Translations under genes and position numbers: made by a program
Shown: one piece after another, positions 12,087 to 26,200 of the stretch
Numbering within the stretch: the stretch's first letter is position 1
How the letters are laid out: each line of letters begins with the position of its first letter
The notes under the pieces: generated by a model
Told to the model about the DNA's origin: nothing
Seen by the model: only the letters and a program-made list of their open reading frames with translations
The model's database searches: none
NCBI GenBank assembly: GCA_037783415.1
Contig: JAZGTN010000097.1
Span: forward strand, 3,720,001 to 3,784,000
From: Leptasterias polaris
Lineage: Eukaryota; Echinodermata; Asteroidea; Forcipulatida; Asteriidae
Direction: 5' to 3'
DNA: 64,000 nt

Positions 12087-13021
12087 CTAGGAAAATACAA
12101 TAGGAGTGTCAGAACATGGGTGTCGGAACATAGGGGGTAACTAGTCCGAACTGTGCAACTGTAGTTTTAACATGTAGATTGATGAATGGAATATATATGT
12201 CCTCCAGAGATGATGTATGCCACATGTTGCAAAATGGTATTCCTAATTGATACAGTACGCTGTCAAAGTAAATCACTGGATCAGGGACACCCCTATAGTG
12301 TAGATTTCAATAGATAGTTCCTATTATAGTAGTGGAAATCACAAAATTTGAGATTTGATCTGATTGAGTTGTAAGTAGTCTAGTTGGATAGAGCTCTTTG
12401 AGACATTCATTTTGATACTTTACTTGTGGGGATCGGTTCATGAAAACCGGACTTATGGAAGGTCAAAGTTAAAAATATTTGACCTTGTTTACATTACAAT
12501 TTTGTGTGACCTTGTACCAGCGCAACGTTTTCGCGGTTGCGCACAACAGCCAATTCCCCTTGCGTAATTGAACATTTCCCAAGGGCCGTATCAACGTGTT
12601 TGACAATCAAGCGCGAAAAAGCGCGACAACTAATAGTTTTAATTCAAAAAGTAATTTTACATAATTAAATACTCAACTAACTGTCATTTTTGGTTCATTA
12701 TGGGGCCCTAAGAGGATAACTACTTACAGTTCACAATGAATTTGACCGCAGAAAACAAGATTTCTTGTGATTTTACAGAAATATTTTCACAAATACTCCA
12801 ACAAAACGGACGTCAAATTGCATATCAATCGCGAGAGAAAAACTCCATCTTGAAAGTAGTTCTGTTTATTTTTATGAATGAAACGAAATCTATATCCCTC
12901 CGCACCACCGATCTCTCTATAGCGTTGTACACGTTGAGGTGGTCACAGTTTCCCATTAACAAAAAGTGGCTGCGCGGTGAACAGCGCCCTCACTCGGTAT
13001 TGATTGACACTAATTATAGAG

Positions 13022-13282
13022 GCCATCTTTATGGGAAACTTGGGTTTTGGCTTTGAGCTGTGTCAAATATTCTAATTTTTGTATGCAGCTAAGTTTTTCA
13101 TCAACTAATATGCAAGAAATTTGATAAAACTCTGATAAAAATTTGACAAAGTTTGATTAAAACGTTTTGCACACGGTATTTACGCATAACACATAGTTGT
13201 GCGTTCAAAAAATGATTTATCACTGCCCATAAAGATGGCTGACTTTACATGTACACTGTGTGACGTCAAGTGGGAACTATCT
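13022..13282. repeat. dispersed repeat with inverted ends (copy 1)
   Basis: GCCATCTTTATGGG (13022-13035) is the exact inverse of CCCATAAAGATGGC (13226-13239). The interior and right flank match 53197-53411 (acttgggttttggctttgag, atagttgtgcgttcaaaaaa, tttatcactgccc). Because similarity continues past the inverted pair, the element's true ends are not certain. Confidence 0.6.
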
Positions 13283-14170
13283 ACAACACAAGTTAGTCCA
13301 AAAAACATCATCATACCTCATGAGTTGATATCTTTATTTTTATTTGTTTCCTTCTCAAAAGAGCATTTTAGATAATCAATCTCTTAAGTGATAACTTAGT
13401 CTTGGTAGTACACAGAAACAAAACCTATTTTACTTTTACTGCCAGTGCCAGCTCAAAGTTCCTGCATGTAGGCCTGAAGGGGCCCAGGGGAAAACTCCAG
13501 TCAGGCAAAAACAAAAGCACAGCGCTTAATGGCCGACTGCTCTTATCAACTTATCTCCCAAGATCAGAAATAAATTGACAGACAATCGGATGTGTCGTGG
13601 AACTCTGCAAATATGGCGCGCGTGTCAAATTGAAGAGGGAATTTGAAGCCTTGATTCATTTTATTTCCACTCCAAATTAGACCTGTCAATAGACTCAGGG
13701 AGACTAATAGCCTCGCAGCACTGGAAAATACATATTGCTCATGTCTAATTTGCACAGTGTTTGTTCTTCCCACGTTTTCGAAGGAGTTTCACTGTTTCAA
13801 ATAGATTTATGTATAATTTTCATCATAAAGATCAACAACTGTTATTCATCATATGTTATCTTCATCGTTAGATGTTTTATTGTATTTTATTTATATATAT
13901 TTTTGTTTACTTTGTTGCTCCCCCCAAATTGAGCTTTTTTAAAGAAGTATTTGACATCATTTATCATAAAAACTTTTTCATCTTTTGTAAATTTACCTGC
14001 ATTTTGACAGATGCCGCAATTTGTAACACTTTTTAATAAATCATTTCTGAACTGAATTTTACCGATACTTGGATGCCTGATGATGAGTTTTCCACTATTT
14101 TGGGATATTATTCATCTTCAGTTAATGCCATATTCATGAACGTTTCCTGATTTTTCCGGTATTCCTCCAG

Positions 14171-14271
14171 GTGACAAAGTGGATATTCGAGTTGTGGAAA
14201 CCCTGGAGGAAGTGTTCAAGCGAGTCCAGTTTAACACAGTGGACATGGAGGCAGCCAGCTTAGACGATGAG
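14171..14271 (+). CDS. PPP1R37: PPP1R37 exon a (first visible exon)
   Basis: The acceptor is a pyrimidine-rich tract ending ttcctccag; the donor is GAG|gtaaca. The exon starts with the last two bases of a Gly codon, so the previous exon ends after one base. It encodes residues 1-34 of the visible protein, including VVETLEEVFKRVQFNTVDME, which matches the family segment before the first leucine-rich repeats (human EALEEVFKRLQFKVVDLE). It has no start codon of its own. The upstream exon that should end in a Leu-Asp-Leu-Lys-G-like sequence was not found in the preceding 14 kb. Confidence 0.9.
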
Positions 14272-17200
14272 GTAACATAATCACTCTAGCTCGTAATAAC
14301 TTATTGCCATCCAGTCAAAAATGATGCAGTCATTCTGCATGCATGCTGATGAGTGCTGTAGTTTCCACTAGGATGAGCAGTACTGTACACCAGTTAAAGG
14401 GATGGCTGAAGCTTTTTGTAGGGGCATCAAAGACTCTCTGGGTTCAGTTCAAGCTTTTAGCCAGGATTTGAAAATAGGGTGTCCAAAAATTTGACTGGAT
14501 TGAAAAACAGGGCGTCCAAATTGATACGGAACAATCGTTAACATTTCAATGTACATGTACTACATCATGTACATTTACAGTGTACCACTAAGAGGGATAG
14601 TTTGATAGTGAGGGAGGTGAGCATTTAAGAAGTACTGTCCTTCCCAACATTACGGTGTGCAGTGAGCATTCTTTATTAAACCTGCATTACCCATACTCAT
14701 GGTGGGAGGTTCACACATACAAACAGACACGCACGTTTTGACTCATACACTGCGCATGTGCGATGTTCTGCATACATTAATATGCGCTGAAAGGTTGCCG
14801 GCAGCCAGAAAAGAGCGGGAATGACGTGCCTAGACTTGGTTCCAAGTCTGTGCTCCTGGTTTTTAGTCTACCTGCATTGCCTGAAATAGCGCCCTCTTGT
14901 GGATTAACCTCCGTCTTTAACCTACGAGTTAGAGCGCGTGATAGCCAATCTGCGGGGGGATTTTGTGTGGCTGATGCAGAAAAATAACCCTTATCTCAGA
15001 CTTGAAATCAAGTCTACAACACGTGTGTCTCGAGTGCTGCCGATCTATATCACACACAACCCTGGTAGTAGGTACACGACATGTACATTGTACATAATAC
15101 ATACACAACGCTTTTTACGTCGACATACATGTACATGTACATATGTATTTTGTAAACTTGTCTGTCTACTGCGTGGCGTTTCACCGCTATAGTTTCTAAA
15201 GCCTTTGCGGTTGTTCAAGCCTTCCCACTAGTCGGGGGCACTGTCTGATGTTAAATTTGATCCCTTTGTCGGTAAACAATGAATGGGCGATCAGTATATT
15301 TAAGATAAATTGGTTGTATCTTGCATAAAAATTACCTTCACTGCAGCTGGCAGGTAGTAATAGTTTTGGATTTTTCGTTCGTTTTGCTTACAATTTCAGG
15401 TATTCGGATGTAATTTTTTTTTTTTATGTACAAAAAACAGGGCGTCTTCAAGGGCGTCCGACAGTTTTTCGGGGCGTCCAAAAATAAAATAGGGCGTCCA
15501 AAAGACGCCCCGACGTATCGCTGGCTAATAGCTTGGTTCAGTTGTGAGATCATATATGATAAAGCTTTGCATTGATTTTGGCATCTTTGGAGAACCTCTT
15601 TGGATGGGCAAAGATGGTTCAGGATTCTCCCCAGGATTTTTCTAAACTGGGAGACATTCTGGACCCAAATTTTTGAAGTTTGGCCTGAGCAAGCTGAAAT
15701 GAAACAAGGTCCTTGAAATGTTTTTCCCAGTAAGATTTATTGGCCAATGACTTTCAGCGCATGATTTCAAAGAAAGACTTTCCATTGGAAATGGAATTTC
15801 TCAAACAGACCTCTCCTCCCCCTTTTCCCCCTTCCCCAAGCTCACAGGATATTGCATACAGACTTCTCATTATACTAGTCTGTAAGGAAGTGTTTAGCTT
15901 CATGTCAGCCCTTATGTCGTCATCAGAGAAACGCCAGATTTTTCTTGTCAACACTGGTCAACATCGATGCTGTTTTCCCGTGTCTGGATTCTTGGCCTTA
16001 CTATTATTTGTCTCGGGTAGTGGAGGTGTTTGGTGGAGGCGGTGTGTTTGGCTTCATGTGGAGGGGGTTAGCCAACATACTGAGCATCGTCAACAAATTA
16101 TGAACGTGGTAAAAATGACATTATAAAGGACTTGGAAAGACATTGGCCTCTTTGCTGTACAAACAGACTAATTGATTATTGTCATCACTGAATGTCTGGG
16201 CAAGTACATGTACATGTACAGTGCTGGATTGTTTATTTGTTTAATCCAATCAAGTAGCTGTGTACATTTGCACTTTGCATGTTCAACGTGGACACATCAC
16301 AGATGCAGTAATGATCCCCGTTTAATAGACTGCAAGTCTTGCGCGTGTTCGAATATTGAGACCTTACAAAGTGCTTAATTTTGGTTCCAATGGTCCAAAA
16401 AAAGTTAAATACGCGTGAGACTTCCCCGGTCTATTGCCTTTAACCAACATGCCTCTCATGCATTGCCAAGTCAGAATCATCATTTGAATTTTAAAGGAGT
16501 GGTATCCCATTGACTCGCGCAACCATTCCTCTTGGGAATATACAGACCCATTTGGGGGTTTTTGTTCGGTGGCGTGATAGTAAAAATTTATTCAAAAGTG
16601 TGTTCACATTTGACTGTACTGTAAAAAGCTTATTTTTAAGGCATGCTATACTGATCGGTATAAATTGTCTTGACAAGCATTAGTGAGACTGGAATCAAGC
16701 CCATTTTTTAGAAAGATTTGAAACTTTGCAGAACCTTTGGTGAGAATACAATCTATTAATGTTTTCAAAAAAACCATGTACATAAAGTTATTATTATTCA
16801 CCGGTTCTTTTCAGAACCACCACAATTCATTGAAAGCAAAGTTTTGTTTTATAATCACTGCATGACGATACATCTAATGTACCTGTATTATCTCTTAACA
16901 GACCATAACAGACCAAACAAACCCACGTAAATATGGTTTGCAAAACGTAGATATCCTTCACTTTGTCTCTTTAAAGGTTTCAAGTCTAGAATTACAGTAC
17001 ACCAGGCTCGCAGAGTGCCAGTGGATAATTTTAAGTGTGGAAAAACATGTCTGAGAAATTCTCAGCTTACTGGAAAATTGGAAAGGATTTCAAGTATTTC
17101 TTGCAGAGCGAGTTATTACGAACTTTGCAAGCTGAATGAAACAGTTATCTGGCTAGAAGTAAGAATTACATCATAATGCTATGATTCTTGACCTATTTTC

Positions 17201-20200
17201 TCGATATTGGTTGTGTGGGTGTGGGAAAGCTGAAATTCCATCCAGTCACGTGGGAGGTCACATAGTTGGATCCGTTATCTGTTCATTCACAATCGTCAGA
17301 ATTCTTCTCTCATTCTGCTGTAATGTTAACTGGTTGTATTTGGCCTGGGTTACAGTGATATAATATGTGTTGGGAAAACATGCAGCATACTTTTGGGTAG
17401 TGATAGATGAATGTGGTTTTCAACTACAGTGCTGTCTTCATCAGCATGATTACATGCTTTTGCAGGCCTGAAATTTCATCTTTGAGAGGGCAAGGCCATT
17501 TTCATTTTCCAAAGGGCACTTCCATTGGTAATTCTTAAAGTCCTTGGAAAACTTTTTCAAGGGCACCATGGCCAAAACCAGGTCAACCGAGGCCATGGCC
17601 TCCTTCATTTGCAGCATTTGTCTCCCATTACTGGTTTTATCACCAGTGCCATAATTATCATCATCATTGTCCTTATCAATTTATTATCATCATCAACAGC
17701 CTTTTTCTCCTCCTCGTACTTACATTAACATCACCTATTTCTTGATAACATATAATTTCATCCTGCAGAAGCTCTGTGCACAAATTGTTGTCATCAGGAA
17801 ACTGGTGACGCCAAGAGCACACTTGTTGAAACGTTGGGCAATAATAAAACCCACTTCTTCCTTCTTCATACAAGAGATTAAAACACGATGTACCCAAATA
17901 ATTAGGGGCCTACAGCAATATCTGTTTCCACCCTGCCTAGGTTGGACCATAGAGCAAGGACTCCTCTGTTGCATACAATACAAGCAGAGTCCATGGCTCG
18001 ATTGCACAAAAGGCTTTAGATTGATCTTAAGGTGCATATCAATCTTAATTGCTAAGCAAAGTAAATCAAATCTTTAAGACAATAATGACAACTCCCCAAA
18101 AAGATGAATCGTATAGCTTTGTGAAATCGACCCCAGGGTATAAAGGTCCCCTGCCATTGCAAAAATATTTTATAACAAACTGTTTTCAGATTTATACCTG
18201 ACGGAGGAGGCTGCAGCTACTCTCTCATTTTCCTTCTGTCCAAGACTGCTGGCTGTCCAAGACTGCTGGCTGTCCAAGACTGCTGGGTTCAGAACTGTTA
18301 ACTTTATCCATGGGTAACACTAACATTATTATTGAAAATATCATGAAAATTTACGTCTCTGTTGTAACTTGCTGTACTGACTCAATGTGTTAAAACTTGC
18401 GCGCACACGCACCCACAATATTAGTTGCAAGTTCTGTGCACATTTGATGCTCAGTAACTACTGCATTGGTATCGATTATTTACCATAATTCGAGAAATAT
18501 CACCAAGTACAGTATCGACAACTGTATATGTTGTATAACAAAATAATGTAGTATCAAAACCATAATGTACTAACACAAATGTTTTGCTTCAGTTGACTGG
18601 AAAATCGATCTGAGTTGCTCTGCAATTTGTGCATGCGCACGTGTGCTCAATCGGTACATGATGTTAACAATGGAAGTGTGGACCTGTGATGTATTTTCTA
18701 GAATAATGTCACCCATGAATATATTTTTTATTTGTGGACCCATCAAAAGTGTAGTCAAGGACATGAAGAATTATTATGTGAACAAAATTTCAGCTTCTAA
18801 AATCAGGTTAGAATGTGAACCGTGAAATATTTACTTTAAATTTATACGCATTGTAGCGAATCTTAATACCCAGGACAAAGCCTCAACATATTGGTGGTGT
18901 GTTTATTCCCAATTGAGAATCAGACCCAATTCCACCTCTATGGTAGCCCCATGCTATTCCCACATTGGGAATCGTATTTTAGATGTATAGGCTGAGCAAG
19001 AAACGGGAATCGCATAGTACGCAATCCCTCCCTGAATTACACACACATTGTATAATTACAAATAAAAAACCCTCGATAACAGCAACCTGATACAGCCATA
19101 GATTACATGGGTATGACTTGGAATCATCTACATACATCTGCAGGGCAATTACTGCAGGTTTAGAGACGTTTGCACCCTTTCCAGGAGTCCTTGGGTAGAC
19201 AGGTGTATCGTTAATTAGAAGTCTGTCCACAGTACCTGTCCCCTTGTACATGGAGGTGATAAGAGAATACATTGACATGATGCAAAGCACAGGAGGGTGT
19301 GTAAGGGGAAATGTTGGGAATGTTGGGCCTGTGTGAGATTTAGTTTAATCCTACATACATGTAGTACTATAAATTGCTCCTAATTATTACATATTTAAAC
19401 ACATGCTTCGCACAGGCAGTGTGAGAAATGCGATGTTATTGCAATCTAAAATCTATAGACTATCAAGTTACACTACTGCTCACAAGTTTACAATAAGAGT
19501 GACATTGTGCCTTGTGGGCCCCGGGGCATTTCCTGGCAGGCAAGAAACCACACATTTTCTATCTTAACCGCCACATCAAAGCAATAGCTGCAAAAGAAAC
19601 AAAAAGAAAGCTGGACCTTTTGGGGGATCAAGGTATTAAGCCATGCAGCCATGATTGGCACAGCCAAATGAAAAAAAAACACAGCCTATTTTCAGAGCCA
19701 CGGCTTCTACTTTTCTTTAAAAAAAAATAAAAGTGTTAATAATTGTTTGCATTATTAATGATTGTTTGACAAAATGAATCATGTATCCCAGTGCTGTATG
19801 TAATGTACATTGTGTTGTAAATGATGTACTTGTAAGTGTAATCAATGTGCAGTGCATAAAGGCAGTAAACAATGCATGCAAACAGGTTCATAAAATATGC
19901 AGATAATGAGATGTGGGTGATTATAATGGTATGCAGGTATTGTTGCAGGTAAGTGTGTGTGTTTGACCTACCTCCATGGTTTGACCATAGAGAAAGGACA
20001 CAGGTTTGACCATGGAGAATTTTCCTTCCTCCATGGTGTGACTGTACTGGTATTGGTATTGGTTTATTTACATTCCGCTCTTGGCCCTGGGGCCAAATTA
20101 GTAGAATATTACAATATAAAAAACTTGAAACGGTACATTGAAAATATACATGTACCTCAATTTATCTCAAACTTAAAAAAGGAATCCTCAAAAGGAAAAT

Positions 20201-23200
20201 AATTGTGGTTTGGCATAGATTTGTGGCTCTCTCCACAAGTGATCAAAATAGAACATCAACGAGGCATCAGGGAGGGAGCCTATATGTATTTATTGCAAAC
20301 TGTCTATTCTTATACTGAGGTGAATCAAGTTACCATTTATCAGGCTGGCAAGATAAACATTTATTTTTCATAATAATCCACCTGATCAGGGTTTACCCTT
20401 TAACTTCTTCACTGACTAGCCAGCGGGACCAGTTGACTGATTCACAAGTCCATCACCTTTTTTACTCATCAATATTTCATACTACATAAGGATAAATTTT
20501 AACACTGACTGGACTAGCCAGCGGGACCACTTGCAGATAATTTCAACTGGCCCTCAGCTGTTCTAATATAACTAGCATTCGGCTAGCAGAACACTGTCAA
20601 GGGAGAAAACGGTCTACTTGTGTATTCAAGGGTGGTTTGAAAGTGAGGCTGCCATAAAGATCCCCCCCCCCCACTTTTATAGCTGACGATTCACAATCAT
20701 CTTTGCATTCCTGACATTAAAGATAATTTTGTAAAGTGTCTTGATCAAGTTACAGATATATGCACTAAACAGGCATGTGGTTTCTCAGGATTTTTCCTGA
20801 TTTCAGGATTTTTCCTGATTTCAGGATTTTCTCAAAATCTCCTTTAGCCTTTCAAATTATTTTGAAAGAAGTTTTTAGCAGTGACCAAAGGGAAAAAGCA
20901 ATAGTCCACATTTCCACTCAGCCTGTAGTTGTGTATTTCTGGTGATGCACAGCCTGTAAACCTCCTGAATTGTAACATCTGAGAGGAACAAGGGGGACAC
21001 AGAACCACAGAGCCATTTCCCAGGAATTTTCACATTCATCCAATCCCATCCCTGTCTACAAAAGAGCCTGACTTAAATCAAGACTCAAGTAACTGGATGC
21101 ATGGCTTTCTTTTTATTCGCCAAAGTAGTTGATATTTTGAAAGACGAGGTTGCTCCTCCGCTAACAGACAACATAAGTCTGGGCCAGATTTCATAGAGTA
21201 GCATAAGCAGAAAAAAGTGCTTAACACTTTTCTGCTTGGCAGAAGTGAGCAGGATACCAGTCACAAATGGTTTAATGTATTTTGGCTGGTAATCTTATTC
21301 TGGTGAGCATAATTTTGTTGTGCTTAGCTACTTTATGTGCTTAAGCCACTTCTATGAGATTGGGTCCTGGTTTACCTGAATGAGCATACTGGAAAGTCAT
21401 TGTGCCGATATGCGGTATGCGCAGGCAATAATTGGTTGCACGTGTAGACTCTTCACTAGAGGAATTATGTGCCCCACGCACCAACAGGATTGAAGACATC
21501 TATAACCTTTGTAGTCAGGGAACGTCACTTAAGAATTAGATGACAAGCTTCATGAATAATGCATGGTTTGTTAGAACAGGTGGTTAAAATGCCTGAATTG
21601 GCAAATTAAATCCCCCTAAATCAAACACATACCAAAGTACTGTAGTTGATATTTTGACAGACGAGGTTGCTCTTCCACTAACAGACAAGTCATAAGTCTG
21701 GGCCAGATTTCATAGAACAGCATAAGCAGAAAAAAGTGCTTAACACTTTTCTGCTTGGCAGTGAAAATAAAGAATATCTGAGCCTGTTAAAAAAGCAGGT
21801 GTTTTTTGTGTGGTTTTTTTCCCCCCAATTTGTCTTGTCTTTTTTTTGTCTTCTATTTTTTTTAATCCAGGGGAGATCCCCTGTTACTGAAACATCATTT
21901 GGTCTGTAAGCTCATGTCACAGTGACTTTTTATATAAATCATGATGTATGTACTGTTTGTAGACATTAAATGTAAAACCATGTTCTTTTCTTTTATATTA
22001 GTTTGTTTTATTTAAAGTTTTTTTTTTTTAAGTTGTTTCGAAGTTAGATTATGTAAGAGGCCAACAGTTTTGTGTTGGTTTTATGTTTCACTTCAGTGAA
22101 GTATTAATGCAGTATGCAATGCTGAATGGAATTAGTCTAGTGTTCATATTAATGTCATTTATGTCCATAATGTCCTTTTGTATTGTCTGTTTCTTAAATT
22201 GTGGCATCAGGAGATTAATAACTTGATAGTAATTTAGTTTACTTTTTTTTTAATTAATCCATCAGGGGTGCAACTTTTGTTCTTTCTTTTTTCCCCTCTC
22301 TCCTATGTGTATATTTGTTTTCTTTATTGTTCTCATTTCTTTTGTACTTTGCTTTTTTTACCTGTGAAATTATGAAATGAAATGAAATGAAATGAAATGA
22401 AAGACCAATATTTATTTCACACTGACAGAATACTGTAAATGTACATTCATTCTTATATACTGCACACATAGATCCTTGTCAGTTAATTGGTGGAACACAC
22501 GTCATGTGTCACCCTTCATTTTGCCATGTGAACTGCAGCGAGGCTCCAAATTTTAATACACCTTGTGATTAAATTCTGCGACAATATTATTATACATTTA
22601 TATGCATCCAATATTTGTAAACTGTACAACATTTTACCATGACACACATTGGGTTGAACAAAGTTGAACAAAAATTTAGTGTAGCGGAATTTGAACCCTG
22701 TCATCTGGATTAGCGTACCAGAGGTCGCAGATTCAAATCTTGTGCTAGTCAATTATTCTTTGTTCAACCCAAAATCATTTAAAACTTACCCAGTCAGTTT
22801 TCCTTGTGGTTAATCACTTGAAATGAGCTTAAGACACACTTTAGTGTCAGCATACAGGAGAAAGAAAGAAGCATTTAAAGGGACACACCGGTTAACTGTT
22901 TGCGTAATTTAGTCAAGTAGAATCATAGCCAATTATTTCTAGATGGTTTTTATATTTGTTTTTACAAAAATATCACGTAATTAACGAGAAATGACCGAAA
23001 AAAACCAAAATCGGTCATAGGTCAGCGTATACGCTTTACAGGATTTTACGGGATACATGCTGCACACTGTTGCAAGTAGACTGGTGCTCTGTTTATGTAA
23101 ATGTTTTACTACAGCAAGGCATGAGGATCCAGTCTACGTTATCCATCTGAAAGTGTGTATAAACAAAGGACACAGAAACCAGTCAACTCACCCCCCAGCA

Positions 23201-26200
23201 AAGTCGCCAATTACAAAGTCACCAACTACAAAGTCGCCCCCTAGCAAAGTCACCCCCTCACATACAAACTCGTCTTTTCTCAAAGTCGCCCCTCACACAA
23301 GGGAATTTAACAAAATTGGTGTGATTGGAATTTAGGAGAACGAAATCTATCTTGAGGGAACAAAAGCTAGCTATCTTAAGGGAACGAAAGAGGAATTTTG
23401 GGGAACAAAATCTCATTGCGAGGGAACGATCGAAAGCGTATAATTTAGGGAACGAAAGCATATTTCGGATGAACGAAAGTATATTTCGGGCAAACAATTC
23501 AAAGTCGTATTTTGAGGAAACGAAAGCTTGTTTTTAGGGAAAGAAATCCCCTTTCGGTGGAAATAACGCGTATTTTTATTGAACGAAAGCATATTTCGAG
23601 CGAACGAAAGTATATTTTGTGTGAACAAAAACACATTTCGAGGAAATGACTGCGTATCTTCAGGGAACGAAAGCATATTTCTGGGGAACAAAATCGTATT
23701 TAGGGGGAAAGAAACCGTGTTCGAGGGAACAAAAACATATTTTCTCAGAAAAATCTATTTCATTACATATAGAAAAACACACTTTGTTCAAAAAATTTAA
23801 ATTTTTATTTTATGTGACAAAATTATATTTTGATTGAATTAAATAATATTTTGAGGAATCGAAATGATTTTGTTGGAATTTTGTGAGTCGAGAGATGGAA
23901 AAAGAAATTTCGAGTGAGGTATTTTTTCCACCTTTTAATTTTTCAGGGGCTGTTTTTTTTTTTTGGGGGGGGGGCTCATTTTTTGTAATTTGTCACACAA
24001 ATTGTTTAACCTAATTGCACCGTCAATATAAAAGTGGTATTCCTATGTATTGACATAAATCTTATTTAATTACCAAGAAATTCAGTACAAATCGGGGGAA
24101 GGAACGTACACAGAGCATTGAAACGTTGCGTTTTTGAAACAGCGGATTATATCAGCGAGGTTTACCGATTAACAAACCCGCAATGACAACAATGTAGTTG
24201 GTGGTCTGGCTTCCTACCCCTCCCACGTTCATGGGCTTCCATGTACAGCTATCTCTTGGCTCGGGGGTGTCCGTCGCGCTGAGCCCCGCCGAGACACTGC
24301 CAGCCAGCTACACGATTGCCCCTGTGTGACGCGTAGCTAGCCCCCACGCTGTGTACTGTAAAACACGCTTCCATTACTCGGACTCTCTGAAATAAAATCT
24401 TACGTTCGATTTCTTGTAATTATTTACAAGTTGTATCCATAATTTGAATACGTATTTTCTTTTGTCAAATACTCATGAATACTTGTTAAAAAAACAGAGT
24501 TGAATTCGGTACAGTAATTAATTTTTAAGTAAAACTAACTCCAAAAATCACGAGGGTTATCCGAACCAAAATTGTGGTTCGGATAACCCATGTGACCTTC
24601 GTTTTTTGAAAAATGCTCAAAAACGGCCAAAATTGATGGTTTCTTTTAGGAACCGTTCTTCTCCATTCCTGGAAGACCTTTGGAGTCATGTTTTAGTCAA
24701 TTTTGTAGCCAAAATAGCCCAACGAAGCCGGTATGTCCCTTTAATGCTTTGTGTTTCTTCCCTTATTGATAGACAGGACATTGACCATATTGGACAAACC
24801 GACATTACAAAACACAAAATGTCAGCAGACTAAAATAGTTTTACATTTTATGAAGGTGACGTTATAATGCTTTGAGCTCACTGTGTCTTCATTGTAGATG
24901 AATCCCAATGTTTTTCTATTGCCTATCGAGTGTCGATAAGTGTCCAGCCAAACACCAAATAAGGCATCTAAAGCTTAATGAATGATGAAATATCAGCACG
25001 TAATAAAAATATATAGAAGAACACCACTGAAATTAACCCGTGCCATCCGCCGGTTTTCAATTGAGCTTGCACACCTAATGACATCTCATTAAAACTTAGG
25101 TTACTCAGTCATATACAGTCACAGCCAAAGCTAGGAGAAGATTTAAGTACATGTACATCTCATGGATTACCCACAGGACATAGTCTGGACTCGGGCTAGC
25201 CTTTAAGTGTTTCTATGATAGATCTTGATACGCTCAGATGCTCCGTCGATAGATTTCGTCTTCTTGGGTTGTCTGCGGTGGTCGTGGGATGGAGAGAGGA
25301 GATGATTTAGGAAGTGCCTCGGTGGAGAAGAGAAGATTTATGTGTGATATTAAGTTTAATAGGAAGGTAAACTCCTCTGAAACGATGTGGGTCACATTAA
25401 ACAGGGTCGTGACTGTTGGGATTTCTCCTCGTAAAAAACAAACTGATTGTTTAAAGATGCTAGGTCTGTTTTTCGACAAATTTGGTCCAAAAATTTAGAT
25501 TTCAAGTTTAAATAGCTATTTGTATAGGTTCCAGAAAGTTATACAGACATGATATTCTTCCTATTGCAGTTTGATTTCCGGTTTTTGCCCTCAGAAAAAA
25601 TCAGAAAAACCGTGATTAACATGTAGGTCAGCCCTTGTACTTGGACCAAATATTGGACCAAATATAATTGCCTGGTTATAAGCTTTCACTTCAGGTATTG
25701 TACACACACAAAATTCACCATGATAAGTGGTAGTTGATTAAAAACTAAAAATGAATTATTGTCTGGATCCCAACATTATCTCCTATCCATCAGCCATGTA
25801 CAAACAATTTGGCATGTCATATGTATTTTGTGCATTGTCCATGGCATATATGCCAAAGTTTTTGTATGTTTTTCATTTTGAAACGGCATCATCTGTTAAA
25901 ATTCGTTTAGAGAAATAATTCAGCAGAAATTTCTTTCGGGTAATTTAATTTTAAGGAACTCACCAAATATATCACCAGTAGAAAAATTCTCAAGGTTAAG
26001 GGTTGTGATTCATCTATTTTGAAGCAATGACGTACACAACTATAAAACCTGGCATAGTTACATGTAAACTACAGCATTTTTCCATATTGGCAGCTTACGT
26101 TATTTTCTTAACTGTACTGGGTATCCCAAGATGCTTTTAGGTATAATTTTAAAATGGGGCTTGTACATATCGGTTATTTACTCGGCTGCAAATTATTTTC

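Larger units (their letters stand above)
1..14170 (+). other. no coding exon found; probably 5' intron of PPP1R37, repeat-rich
   Basis: I searched by eye for the expected upstream exons (an RVxF motif followed by an acidic SDED-like stretch, and a Leu-Asp-Leu-Lys end) and found none. Open frames here are short, overlap on both strands and contain no recognised domain. A CpG-rich patch lies at about 3890-4000 and another within the transposon at 7422-9669. Named repeats are listed separately. The remainder is AT-rich sequence in which I see nothing. Confidence 0.6.
22875..24744. mobile_element. TTAA-flanked inverted-repeat element, 1.87 kb
   Basis: Left TTAAAGGGACACACCGG, right inverse of TTAAAGGGACATACCGG: about 16 of 17 bases match, with TTAA at both ends. 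The interior contains an AAAGTCGCC-type repeat (23190-23300), a decayed tandem array (23325-23760) and an inverted pair (ccgaacc..ggttcgg) near 24560. No transposase. piggyBac- or Kolobok-type. Confidence 0.72.

Noticed and set aside
23325..23837. Repetitive peptide (NESIFR-type) open frames
   Set aside because: Produced by a degenerate tandem array inside a TTAA transposon; frame breaks are frequent.
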